Below, piece by piece: positions 10,258-20,417 of a DNA stretch of 63,611 bases. The notes beneath the pieces are model-generated. The model was not told where the DNA came from, ran no database searches, and saw nothing but the letters and a program-made list of their open reading frames with translations. Source of the stretch: Candidatus Igneacidithiobacillus taupoensis (lineage in GTDB: Bacteria; Pseudomonadota; Gammaproteobacteria; Acidithiobacillales; Acidithiobacillaceae); NCBI GenBank assembly GCA_021375695.1, contig JAEPKX010000006.1:1-63611 (forward strand), read 5' to 3'. A program made the position numbers and the translations under genes. Within the stretch, counting starts at the first letter, position 1. Every line of letters begins with the position of its first letter.

Positions 10258-10939
10258 GTTTCCTAACATTCAGGTAGCACTGTCTGCAGCCTATGTCCTG
10301 GGTACCCTGCGTGGACGCGCACGGCTACGTTTTGCGCAGATGCTTCGGGAAGATGCCGTACTCTACCAGCAGGTTGCCCGTTTCGAAGACTCTCTGCTGG
10401 GAGGTCTGCTGACCGAAGAACAGCGACCGGCTCCTGCCTGGCTGTGGCCAGCCATTGCTGCCGAATTACCCAGAGCGACGACTACCAGCCCCATCCTCGC
10501 TCCCGGTAAGGCCCCATGGTGGCGTCGACTAGGGCTTTGGCAAGGTCTGAGTGCTGTTTTGGCTGCTGTCATCGCCGTGGTCCTGCTCTGGCCCACCCCT
10601 GCACCCATGCCCTATCTGGCGGTACTCAATGATACCACGGGCCAAGCCACCTGGGTCTTGCAGGCCAGTCATCACCATATGCGCCTGGTGACTTTGCACA
10701 CAATCCAGATTCCAGCCCACAAGTCCCTGCAACTCTGGGCCATCGTCCCTGGACGCAAACCCATATCCATGGGCTTGTTACCAGATACCGCCGGAAAAAC
10801 ACCGATCCTACCGGTTCCGGATCACCTGAACCTGGCAAGCGCAAGCCTGTTGGCGGTAACCTTGGAGCCCGCCGGTGGTTCACCCACCGGTCAGCCCACT
10901 GGACCGATCCTTCTGAAAGCCCATCTGGTGGGTAGCTAG
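10244..10939 (+). CDS. RskA-type anti-sigma factor
   Basis: A 231-residue single-pass membrane protein. The N-terminal part, with ALSAAYVLGTLRGRARLRF, matches the cytoplasmic sigma-binding region of anti-sigma-K proteins. One membrane segment, about 103-120 (LSAVLAAVIAVVLLW), follows. The exported C-terminal RskA domain ends in LAVTLEPAGGSPTGQPTGPI, a hallmark of the family. It overlaps the sigma gene by 14 bp, so production is coupled. Release of the sigma factor presumably follows a periplasmic signal; the signal is unknown. Confidence 0.87.
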   Translation: MDLRKFPNIQVALSAAYVLGTLRGRARLRFAQMLREDAVLYQQVARFEDSLLGGLLTEEQRPAPAWLWPAIAAELPRATTTSPILAPGKAPWWRRLGLWQGLSAVLAAVIAVVLLWPTPAPMPYLAVLNDTTGQATWVLQASHHHMRLVTLHTIQIPAHKSLQLWAIVPGRKPISMGLLPDTAGKTPILPVPDHLNLASASLLAVTLEPAGGSPTGQPTGPILLKAHLVGS

Positions 10940-10978
10940 ATCGAATGCATCTGCGATAGGCAGTTCTGCGTATAGGAG

Positions 10979-10998
10979 ATGATGGAACGTTCCATCAT
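10979..10998. promoter_or_regulatory. Perfect 20-bp palindrome in the leader of the ferritin-like gene
   Basis: ATGATGGAACGTTCCATCAT equals its own reverse complement. It lies between the RskA gene and the ferritin-like gene, 22 bases before the preferred ATG at 11021, and directly follows TATAGGAG. A dimeric repressor or activator operator is the simplest reading. The centre contains GGAAC on both strands, which also resembles the ECF -35 motif. The first ATG of the palindrome is in frame with the gene, so an alternative 14-residue N-terminal extension cannot be excluded. Confidence 0.6.
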
Positions 10999-11020
10999 TT
11001 CACACGAACAGGAGATCGAG

Positions 11021-11644
11021 ATGGAAGAAAAAATGCAATCTGGTTCTGATCGGCGGGATTTCTTGAAGAAAAGTGCCCTCTTTGGTTTGGGTGTGGCGGC
11101 TGCCAGCAACCTGGTGTTACCAGCTACGGCGCGGGCCGCAGGGATGGCCTCGGGTGCCGAGAGTCATGACCTTGGGATCCTGAATTTTGCCCTCAATGCC
11201 GAACATCAGGCCATTGCTGCCTATCAGGTCGGTGCCGAGAGCAAACTGCTCAAGCCCGGTGCCTTGAAACTGGCCCTGCAATTCCAGAAGGATCATGAGG
11301 CCCATGCGGCGATTCTGGCCGAAACCATCCAAAAGATGGGAGGAAAGCCCGTAGCAGCCAAGCTCCCCCTGACGGCTCCCATGGAGGAACTCGCCAAGGC
11401 CTGGGGCTTCCCGGTGGCTCAGCTCAAAGACGAAGCCGATGTGTTGCATTTTGCGGCTGGTCTGGAGATTGGTGCTGCCAAGGCCTACCTGGGCGCTGTG
11501 AAAGATTTCCGTACTCCTGAGTTGGCCCATGCGGCTGCCAATATCGAAGGCGACGAAGCCATGCATTACGCAATTCTGCGCAATGCCCTGGGGATGAACC
11601 CTGTACCAGCGGCATTTATCTCGGCCATGCCCGACAAGGCCTGA
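11021..11644 (+). CDS. Tat-exported ferritin-like domain protein
   Basis: A 207-residue protein. Residues 1-40 are a twin-arginine signal (SDRRDFLKK, a hydrophobic core, then ATARA-AG). The mature part is a ferritin-like four-helix bundle with Glu/His pairs typical of a di-metal site: NAEHQAIAAY, KDHEAHAA, AAGLEIGAAKAYL and EGDEAMHYAIL. Tat export implies folding with metal in the cytoplasm before transport. The periplasmic role (metal storage, peroxide handling) is not known for this family. AGGAG eight bases before 11021 supports that start. It lies next to an ECF/RskA pair and may be a target. Confidence 0.85.
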   Translation: MEEKMQSGSDRRDFLKKSALFGLGVAAASNLVLPATARAAGMASGAESHDLGILNFALNAEHQAIAAYQVGAESKLLKPGALKLALQFQKDHEAHAAILAETIQKMGGKPVAAKLPLTAPMEELAKAWGFPVAQLKDEADVLHFAAGLEIGAAKAYLGAVKDFRTPELAHAAANIEGDEAMHYAILRNALGMNPVPAAFISAMPDKA

Positions 11645-11676
11645 TGAGTAATCCCTGATAATACTTGGGTTGTGAG

Positions 11677-11703
11677 AAAAAGCCGATCTTGGTATCGGCT
11701 TTT

Positions 11704-11704
<1 letters not shown>
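11677..11704. terminator. Bidirectional intrinsic terminator
   Basis: An 11-bp stem, AAAAAGCCGAT (11677-11687) with ATCGGCTTTTT (11694-11704), closes a six-base loop. It has a T-run on the plus strand and one on the minus strand. It sits where the ferritin-like gene and acs converge and touches the acs stop codon. Confidence 0.9.
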
Positions 11705-13647
<1,943 letters not shown>

Positions 13648-13704
13648 TGTATTTACCTGGCCGATGGTACGGCGCAGCAATTTACTTGGCAAATCTCTCC
13701 TGCC

Positions 13705-16230
13705 CTAGTCGTACCAGAGAATGAGGGGATTTTCCAAAGGTACGCTGGCGAGAGGATGATAGGGAATGATGCGTGGGGTGTAATCCGTTGTTGGCCTGGT
13801 CCTTGAAATGCGGCACCGGTAGGTATAACCATTCACGGCACCAGCCAGAGCCTCGCCCCGTTCCATTACATGAATTTCCGGTTCACCGTCCTGGACAGGA
13901 TCGGCATAGAGTTGCACCTGGATGAAGTCGGGACCGATATCATCCAGATAGACGTGCATCTGAAATTGCAAGGTTTGCTCATCTTCCTGATGGTAGAGTT
14001 GGCCAAAGCGAAGACCTTGCCAATGCTGTTGCAATAATTCCTGCCACTGACAAAGTTCGCGCACGACTGCGTCGTTTTTGCGCTGTGCAACTTTTTCCGC
14101 AGCCGGGAGGTAGAGTTTGGTCACATATTCTTGCATCATGCGGTGGCTGCTAAAGCGTTGGGTCAATTCCCCCATGCTGGCACGCATGCGACCAACCCAA
14201 GCCGTTGGGCAACCGGCATCCGTGCGACCTTGATAAAAAAGGGGGGCGATCTCCTCTTCGAGCAAGGTATAGAGGGCCTCGGCCTCTTGTCGATCCCAGT
14301 TGGGATCATCGTCATGTTCCTGACGGTCCCCCAGCGCCCAGCCATAAGACGGGCTGTAGGCTTCGGCCCACCAGCCATCCAGTTCCGAGCAGTTCAGTCC
14401 GCCATTCACCAAGACCTTCATACCGCTGGTACCGCTGGCCTCCCAGGGACGACGGGGGGTATTGATCCAGACATCCATCCCCTGGACGAGTTGGGCGGCT
14501 ACCAGCATGTCGTAGTCTGCCAGAAAAACCACTTTGTGGAAGAGATCCGGATGTTGCCGCAGAAAATGGGTCCACTCCTGGATCATGGCCTTGCCTTGCT
14601 CGTCTTTGGGATGGGCCTTGCCTGCCAGGAGGAGTTGCATGGGATGACGCGGGTTGCGAAGCAGGGCCGCCAACCGTTCTGGCTGGCTGAGCAGCAGATT
14701 GGTCCGCTTGTAGGCGGTGAAACGACGGGCAAAGCCCACCGTCAGGGTATTGGGATCCAGTACCGTCTGGGCTGCAGCGATTTCTTCTGCGGGCCGATGG
14801 GCCATGGCCAATTGCTGGGTGAGACGAGCGCGGGCAAATTCGATAAGTTGTTGTCGCGCTTGGCTGCGTAGCTGCCAGAGATCCGTGTCGCTGACTTTGG
14901 TGATTGCGTCGGCAACGGCCGCGCGCGAAAGATTCCAGCGATCGTGCCCACAGGCCTTGGTCCACAGGCTATCTGCCGCCTCCGAGTCCCAGGAAGGGAC
15001 ATGAATCCCATTGGTTACATGGGTGACGGGTACTTCTTGCGCAGGCCAGCGTGGGAAGAGTTCCTGAAACAGACGGCGACTGACCTGACCATGCAAGGCA
15101 CTGACCCCATTGACCACCTGGCTACCACGAATGGCCAACCAGGCCATATTAAAGGGTTCTTCGGAATCTTTGGGATGGGTACGTCCCAGACTGAGGATTT
15201 GTTCCGGATCTACCCCAAAAAGGCTTTGACTTCCTTCCATATAACGACGTACCAGGGCGGGAGTGAAGCGGTCAAATCCTGCTGCTACCGGGGTATGGGT
15301 GGTAAAGACGTTCCCGGCGCGGGTGGCGTTAAGGGCGCAGTGAAAATCACTGCCGGTATCCTGCATATGACTGTGGATTCGTGCCAGGATCACCAAGGCC
15401 GCATGACCCTCGTTCAAGTGGCAGATTTCCGGGGTGATTCCCAGACGGCGCAATAACATCCAGCCGCCAATACCCAGACAGATCTCCTGTTGCAGACGCA
15501 TTTCCGGGCCACCACCATAGAGCTCGGCGGTAATACCCCGATCGGCTGGCGTATTCAAAGGATCGTTACTGTCGAGCAGATAGAGTGGTATGGGTCCGAC
15601 TTGTGCCTGCCAGGCCCGCAGGATCAGGGTTCGTCCAGGAAAATCCAATTCCAGTCGGAGCCATTGACCTTCGGCATCCCGAACGGGAGTAATGGGCAAC
15701 TGCGTAGGATCATTGTAGGGGTAGAGCTCCATTTGCCGGCCACAGTCATCCAGGCTTTGGCGAAAATACCCCTGTTGCCAAAGAATCCCAATTCCTACCA
15801 GGGGAATCCCCAGATCTCCAGCCGTCTTGAGGACATCGCCAGCAAGGATCCCCAACCCCCCCGAGTAGATGGGGAGGGCCTCGGAGACTCCAAACTCCAT
15901 ACTGAAATAGGCAATGCGAGCGCAGGGAGCTTGTGGATATTCTTTCTGAAACCAGCCGGTCCGGTAATGCTGTTGGCGTCGTTTCTGGAGTTGTTCCTGC
16001 AACAGGGCAAGAAAATTTGCATCGTTAGCCAGGCGATCCAGTTTAATGTTGTCAATATTTTGCAATACCAGCCAGGGGTTCCGCGAACTGGCCCAGAGAT
16101 CGGCGTCGATCTTTTCCCACAAGCTATCGGTACCATGACTCCAGGACCAGCGTAAATCCAGTGCCAACTCCGCCAGACCATCCAAGGCCTCGGGTAACTG
16201 GGGTAATAAATAGGATGGCTGGATTTTCAT
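13705..16230 (-). CDS. glgP: Alpha-glucan phosphorylase (DUF3417-type)
   Basis: An 841-residue GT35 glycogen/maltodextrin phosphorylase that releases glucose 1-phosphate. The N terminus (LDLRWSWSHGTDSLWEKID) belongs to the DUF3417-containing, non-enterobacterial group. The catalytic part has FSMEFGVSEALPIYSGGLG, HLNEGHAAL, VGFARRFTAYKRTNLLL and the PLP region EASGTSGMKVLVNGGLN. ATG at 16230 has GGAG eight bases upstream. No glycogen synthase or branching enzyme is in view. It shares its strand with acs and the Nramp gene, but the gaps (57 and 74 bp) leave an operon unproven. Confidence 0.93.
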   Translation of the reverse strand: MKIQPSYLLPQLPEALDGLAELALDLRWSWSHGTDSLWEKIDADLWASSRNPWLVLQNIDNIKLDRLANDANFLALLQEQLQKRRQQHYRTGWFQKEYPQAPCARIAYFSMEFGVSEALPIYSGGLGILAGDVLKTAGDLGIPLVGIGILWQQGYFRQSLDDCGRQMELYPYNDPTQLPITPVRDAEGQWLRLELDFPGRTLILRAWQAQVGPIPLYLLDSNDPLNTPADRGITAELYGGGPEMRLQQEICLGIGGWMLLRRLGITPEICHLNEGHAALVILARIHSHMQDTGSDFHCALNATRAGNVFTTHTPVAAGFDRFTPALVRRYMEGSQSLFGVDPEQILSLGRTHPKDSEEPFNMAWLAIRGSQVVNGVSALHGQVSRRLFQELFPRWPAQEVPVTHVTNGIHVPSWDSEAADSLWTKACGHDRWNLSRAAVADAITKVSDTDLWQLRSQARQQLIEFARARLTQQLAMAHRPAEEIAAAQTVLDPNTLTVGFARRFTAYKRTNLLLSQPERLAALLRNPRHPMQLLLAGKAHPKDEQGKAMIQEWTHFLRQHPDLFHKVVFLADYDMLVAAQLVQGMDVWINTPRRPWEASGTSGMKVLVNGGLNCSELDGWWAEAYSPSYGWALGDRQEHDDDPNWDRQEAEALYTLLEEEIAPLFYQGRTDAGCPTAWVGRMRASMGELTQRFSSHRMMQEYVTKLYLPAAEKVAQRKNDAVVRELCQWQELLQQHWQGLRFGQLYHQEDEQTLQFQMHVYLDDIGPDFIQVQLYADPVQDGEPEIHVMERGEALAGAVNGYTYRCRISRTRPTTDYTPRIIPYHPLASVPLENPLILWYD

Positions 16231-16304
16231 GACTCTCTCCAAAGGAAACCTTCTTTAGTGTAGTACGAAGCGACGCCATCCACCCCCAACCACGGCCTTT
16301 CTTG

Positions 16305-17576
16305 TTACAGTCCTGGAATGCTCGTAATTCCGCCATAGACGCCAAGCCCTGCGCTCAAGGAGCCCAAGAGCAGGACCACCCAGAAGTACCATCCCCGTAA
16401 GCGATGCTCCCTGGGCAAGGTCCGCACCGCAAGGGCGATCAAAAAGCCCAACACCAAGGGGAGAAGGAAGGCATTCATTACCTCCACGGCAATATCCAGG
16501 CTAACGAGATTGGGAATGGTCACTACGGCCATGGCGCCAGCCAATAGAACGAGGGTATAGGTGCCATAAAACCACGGCGCTTCCTTGGGGTGATGCTCCA
16601 GAGAATGCTTGAAGCCCGTGACTTCCCCCCAGCCCCAGGCAGCCGCCAGGGTGGCGACAATGGCAGCAATCATGCCCGCGCCTACGATTCCCAGCGAAAA
16701 GACAACCCGTCCCCAGCTATCTCCCAGAAAAGGGATGATGGCTTCGGAGAGCTGCTGGACGGTATTGAGGGGTGCATTGGGGTTTTGCAAGCCAATGGTG
16801 GCCGCAGTGGCAATGAGCACCGCAGCCATGATGAGCTGGGTGATCACCGAGCCAAGAGCGGTGTCCCAGCGTGCGGGTTTGTACTCCTCCACGCCCAGGC
16901 CCTTATCAGCCACCGCCGATTGCTGATAGAAAATCATCCAGGGCATGATGACGGCACCAATATTGGCCGCAACCAGGGTCATATAGCTCTGATTTTGTAG
17001 TTCTACCTGACCCAATCCAGACAGAACACTCTGCCAGTCTGGCTGCGCGGCCCAAGCAATGCCAAAAAAAACCACCTCAAAGCTACCAAAGATCAAGGCA
17101 ATGCGTTCCACTCGGCGATAGGAACCCGTCATCACGATCAGCCACAAGGCAAGTGCCCCCAAGAGCACCCCCGTATAGCGGGGGAGGCCAAAGAGTTCAC
17201 TCACCCCAGCAAGACCAGAAAACTCCGTAAGGAGAGCCCCGGCGCTGGCAATACTCAAGCCCGTCACCGAAACGTAGGCCCAGAAAGGACCAAAGCTTTC
17301 TCGAATCAGCTCCCCATGTCCCTTGCCTGTAAAAATGCCCAGGCGCACGGTAAGTTCTTGGACGACATAGAGGATCGGCATCAACACGATCTGCAGCATC
17401 AGCAGTTTGTAGCCCCATTGGGCACCGCTTTGGGCGGCAGTGATCACGCTGCCAACGTCCGTATCGGCCAGCATGACCACCAATCCTGGTCCCAGTACCG
17501 CCAGAAAGGTTCTCAATGGACGATGTGACTTGGGCGATGCAGGCTCTTGCGGGGCATGGAGGGAGCTTGCGACCAT
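16305..17576 (-). CDS. Divergent Nramp-family metal transporter
   Basis: A 423-residue membrane protein with about eleven hydrophobic segments and the overall Nramp fold. The family's TM1 DPGN motif is replaced by ADTDVGSV, and the TM6 MPHxxxxHS motif by MPWMIFYQQS, so Asp and Met are partly kept but the usual His and Asn are lost. Mn/Fe transport by the classical mechanism cannot be assumed; a different divalent ion is possible. AAGGA precedes the ATG at 17576, and a possible Fur site lies just upstream. The first ~25 residues form a basic, proline-rich cytoplasmic tail. Confidence 0.85.
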   Translation of the reverse strand: MVASSLHAPQEPASPKSHRPLRTFLAVLGPGLVVMLADTDVGSVITAAQSGAQWGYKLLMLQIVLMPILYVVQELTVRLGIFTGKGHGELIRESFGPFWAYVSVTGLSIASAGALLTEFSGLAGVSELFGLPRYTGVLLGALALWLIVMTGSYRRVERIALIFGSFEVVFFGIAWAAQPDWQSVLSGLGQVELQNQSYMTLVAANIGAVIMPWMIFYQQSAVADKGLGVEEYKPARWDTALGSVITQLIMAAVLIATAATIGLQNPNAPLNTVQQLSEAIIPFLGDSWGRVVFSLGIVGAGMIAAIVATLAAAWGWGEVTGFKHSLEHHPKEAPWFYGTYTLVLLAGAMAVVTIPNLVSLDIAVEVMNAFLLPLVLGFLIALAVRTLPREHRLRGWYFWVVLLLGSLSAGLGVYGGITSIPGL

Positions 17577-17602
17577 GGTTTTTCCTTCAACAAAAATAAT
17601 AG

Positions 17603-17617
17603 TGCGAATGATTATCA
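17603..17617. promoter_or_regulatory. Possible Fur box upstream of the Nramp gene
   Basis: Read on the minus strand, TGATAATCATTCGCA matches the 7-1-7 Fur unit TGATAAT-N-ATTATCA at all seven bases of the first half and five of seven in the second. It lies 27 bases before the Nramp start, where it could block transcription under iron sufficiency. An AT-rich ACTATTATT tail continues toward the gene. Confidence 0.45.
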
Positions 17618-17658
17618 GTAAGTGTAAGCTTGTCAAGCAAGACCATTGGGGGATTTGC

Positions 17659-18597
17659 CTAGCTGGCCGTGACAGCCAAGGAAGATTGGACAGAGCAAGT
17701 GGACCAGGAACGGCGCAATTCCGGCAGTGGACGCCCAAGAAGCTCCTCCAGACGAAGTAATTCTGGTTCGTAGATTGTCATGAGCCATTCCTTGGCGTGA
17801 GGATCCATCAGGGGCTTCTTTTGGGGACGAAGAAAGATTTGGCGCCAAATATATTCTCCCCACTGACTGGGGAAAAACTTCTCGCCAATGGTCCGACTTA
17901 CGGGATGGGCGGCAAGCCGCCGCGCCCAATTGCCGCGGGGTTGGGCATAATGGTTGTGAGCCACCTGCAGATTGACCTTGCGAAAGGGGGAGGGATCGAT
18001 TTGCAAGGCTGCAGAAATTTTCCGTAACACTTGCAGGGGTTGCGTATGGAGATGCTCGAGCAGCATCACCTGCACACGATCGCGCCCAAAGCTTCGAAAG
18101 TATCGGGCAATTTGCTCGGAATAGAGTCCCAATTCTACATACAGCTGAGACACCCCCCAACCTTTGTCCGGGCGCTGCCAATCTCGTTGCAGGGCATCCC
18201 AAAAGGGAAGATCGATTACCCCTTCGTTGAAATCCATCAAATATTGGGAATAGGCTCGCTCGACTGGATCCCGCAGAATGATGAGGATCTGGGCATGGGG
18301 AGAATAGCGTGCAATTTCTGCCGCAGCGTGCGGGGCCCAGAGGTAGGATGGACTGGCATCCCCCCGATACCGGTAATGACCGGCACGGGCATAGAGCCGG
18401 AGGTATTCCCTTTCCGTTGCCGTATACCGAATGTAATGGCGTTGTTCAGCAGATGGCTTGGGGTGGGTAAAGAAATGGGGCTCCTTCATCTCCGGGAAAA
18501 ATATCTCCGGGTGATTTTTGAGATACGCATAGAGGGAAGTCGTGCCACTCTTTACCGCTCCGACAATGTAGAGATTGGGCCACTGAGAGTCTGCCAA
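17659..18597 (-). CDS. PAPS-dependent sulfotransferase
   Basis: A 312-residue cytosolic sulfotransferase. The 5'-phosphosulfate loop GAVKSGTTSLY is at 13-23, with the 3'-phosphate motif ILRDPVERAYSQYL near 105, both in the expected order. It would transfer sulfate from PAPS to an unknown acceptor, probably a glycan or lipid, as in heparan-type or Nod-factor enzymes. The ATG is 3 bp after the stop of the RlpA-like gene, so it is the distal gene of the dapCDE run. No PAPS synthesis gene is in the window. The acceptor cannot be told from sequence. Confidence 0.85.
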   Translation of the reverse strand: MADSQWPNLYIVGAVKSGTTSLYAYLKNHPEIFFPEMKEPHFFTHPKPSAEQRHYIRYTATEREYLRLYARAGHYRYRGDASPSYLWAPHAAAEIARYSPHAQILIILRDPVERAYSQYLMDFNEGVIDLPFWDALQRDWQRPDKGWGVSQLYVELGLYSEQIARYFRSFGRDRVQVMLLEHLHTQPLQVLRKISAALQIDPSPFRKVNLQVAHNHYAQPRGNWARRLAAHPVSRTIGEKFFPSQWGEYIWRQIFLRPQKKPLMDPHAKEWLMTIYEPELLRLEELLGRPLPELRRSWSTCSVQSSLAVTAS

Positions 18598-18600
18598 AGC

Positions 18601-19278
18601 TTACTCCTTGCCAAGTTTACGAAAGGGATACTCTGGGTTTTCTTTGCTCAGAACTTGCGCAAGACTCTGCAGAGAAATTGTCGTCGGCAAGGGTCCCAGA
18701 CGAAGACGATAGGCCGTTTTTCCATGTAGGATTCCCGGGGCAAGCAAAAGCCCATGAATTCCCCGATCGGCAAGAATCTGCTTGGCCTGCAACGCTTCAT
18801 TCAGGGTGGCAAAGGGAGCAGACCAAAGGCAGCGATCCGGTGGCAGGGGTTTTTGGGGGGATACCGGGACAGTGCGGGCCACTGGTTGCAGCCCATTAAT
18901 TTGGATAATAGCAGTACCCGGGAAAACACCCAGGGCCTGGGCGGCGGAAACGGAAAGTTGCAAGAGCCCTGGAGCGTCGTCCGGTCCTCGTCCGGTGATG
19001 CGTACCTCCAGGCTTCGCCCGTTTTGCAGATTCTCTACCCGGGCACAGACCGGTCCAGGCAGGAGATTGCTGGTGGCTGTATATTCTGGATGCAAAACCC
19101 TGGCCTGTGCACCTTGCCCTTGCCAGGCGTACCAGCCTGCGACGCCGCGCAGAACCATGGTGGACGCAGAAGTAGTCTGCTTTGTAGGAGAGGGGCAAGG
19201 ATCGAGACCCTTTGTGCTCCCCGAGGCTGAAGTAGCAACAACCAGGAAAAGCAGAAGGAGGAAGAAATCAGACTTCAC
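18601..19278 (-). CDS. RlpA-like double-psi beta-barrel protein with SPOR-like tail
   Basis: A 225-residue exported protein with a signal peptide (1-19) but no lipobox. Residues ~40-130 resemble the RlpA double-psi barrel (VRITGRGPDDAPGLLQLSVSAAQALG). Residues ~145-220 look like a SPOR domain that binds denuded septal peptidoglycan. The family's VNDRGP is here ITGRGP, and the following DLS is QLS, so the aspartate linked to lytic transglycosylase activity is missing. A binding rather than cleaving role is possible. The GTG start overlaps the dapE stop by 4 bp. Confidence 0.75.
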   Translation of the reverse strand: MKSDFFLLLLFLVVATSASGSTKGLDPCPSPTKQTTSASTMVLRGVAGWYAWQGQGAQARVLHPEYTATSNLLPGPVCARVENLQNGRSLEVRITGRGPDDAPGLLQLSVSAAQALGVFPGTAIIQINGLQPVARTVPVSPQKPLPPDRCLWSAPFATLNEALQAKQILADRGIHGLLLAPGILHGKTAYRLRLGPLPTTISLQSLAQVLSKENPEYPFRKLGKE

Positions 19279-20417
19279 ATCGGATCCGATTTTTTTCCCA
19301 GTAATTCCTCAAGGATGCCAAGATATATTTGGTGCAGGCGCTCCAGATCCGCCACCAATACATGTTCATTGACCTTGTGGATGCTGGCATTGCAGGGGCC
19401 CAGTTCCAGCACTTCCCCCCCTAGTTGGGCAATGAAGCGTCCATCGGAAGTACCCCCTCCGGTGGAAAGTCGGGCCTGTTCTCCTTGGACCTGGGTAATG
19501 GCCTGTTGGGCAGCCTCCAACAAAAGGCCTGCTGGGGTATAAAACGGGGGGCCCGAAAATTGCCACTCCAATTCATAGCGAAGATCATGGCGGTCCAGAA
19601 TTTCCAGCACCGCCGCCTGGAGATCTTCCAGCCGGCTTTCGGGCGAAAAGCGGAAATTGAAGCCCAATTCCAGAACACCAGGAATGACATTGGTCGCTCC
19701 GGTCCCAGCATGGATATTGGCCAATTGCAGGCGAGTGGGTGGAAAATCGGCATTGCCCTGATCCCACTCCCGCTCCACGAGAGAGAGCAGGGCAGGGAGG
19801 GCCCGATGGATGGGATTATCGGCCTTTTCGGGGTAGGCCACATGGCCCTGGATACCCAAAATCCGTAACCATCCATTGAGGGAACCGCGGCGACCATTTT
19901 TGATAACATCCCCCAGCCGTTCCTCGGAAGAGGGCTCCCCCACCAGACAGTAGTCGATGCGTTCTCCCTGCTGCGACAACCAGTCCACCACATGACGGGT
20001 ACCATGGGTAGCCACACCTTCTTCATCGGAGGTGATCAAAAAGGCCAATCGACCCCAATGCTGGGAATGGTGGGCCAGAAAGTCTTCCGTGGCACAAAGC
20101 ATGGCGGCAAGACTACCCTTCATGTCTGCGGCACCCCGACCGTAGAGACGCCCATCGCGGATACTGGGCAGGAAAGGATCGCTCTGCCATGCGTCCAAGG
20201 GGCCTGGGGGAACCACATCCGTGTGCCCGGCAAAGCAGAATATCGGCCCCGCGTTTCCGTGTACTGCCCAGAAATTCTCCACACCCGCAGCAGGTAAGCG
20301 TTGGATGGTAAAATCCAGGGCTTCCAGTTTGGCAATCATCCAGTCCTGACAGCCCGCATCCTTCGGGCTGACAGAGGGCTTACGGATCAGCTCTTGGGCG
20401 TATTGGAGAACTTTCAT
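19275..20417 (-). CDS. dapE: Succinyl-diaminopimelate desuccinylase
   Basis: A 380-residue M20 metallohydrolase that releases succinate to give LL-diaminopimelate for lysine and peptidoglycan. Zinc ligands can be seen in [27 protein letters not shown] and the late IHKVNEH. GGRGS-type dimer contacts follow in KNGRRGSL. The length is normal at about 375. The ATG at 20417 overlaps the dapD stop by 4 bp. The frame is open 78 bases further upstream into dapD, but the family start [11 protein letters not shown] fixes it here. Confidence 0.95.
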   Translation of the reverse strand: MKVLQYAQELIRKPSVSPKDAGCQDWMIAKLEALDFTIQRLPAAGVENFWAVHGNAGPIFCFAGHTDVVPPGPLDAWQSDPFLPSIRDGRLYGRGAADMKGSLAAMLCATEDFLAHHSQHWGRLAFLITSDEEGVATHGTRHVVDWLSQQGERIDYCLVGEPSSEERLGDVIKNGRRGSLNGWLRILGIQGHVAYPEKADNPIHRALPALLSLVEREWDQGNADFPPTRLQLANIHAGTGATNVIPGVLELGFNFRFSPESRLEDLQAAVLEILDRHDLRYELEWQFSGPPFYTPAGLLLEAAQQAITQVQGEQARLSTGGGTSDGRFIAQLGGEVLELGPCNASIHKVNEHVLVADLERLHQIYLGILEELLGKKSDPM

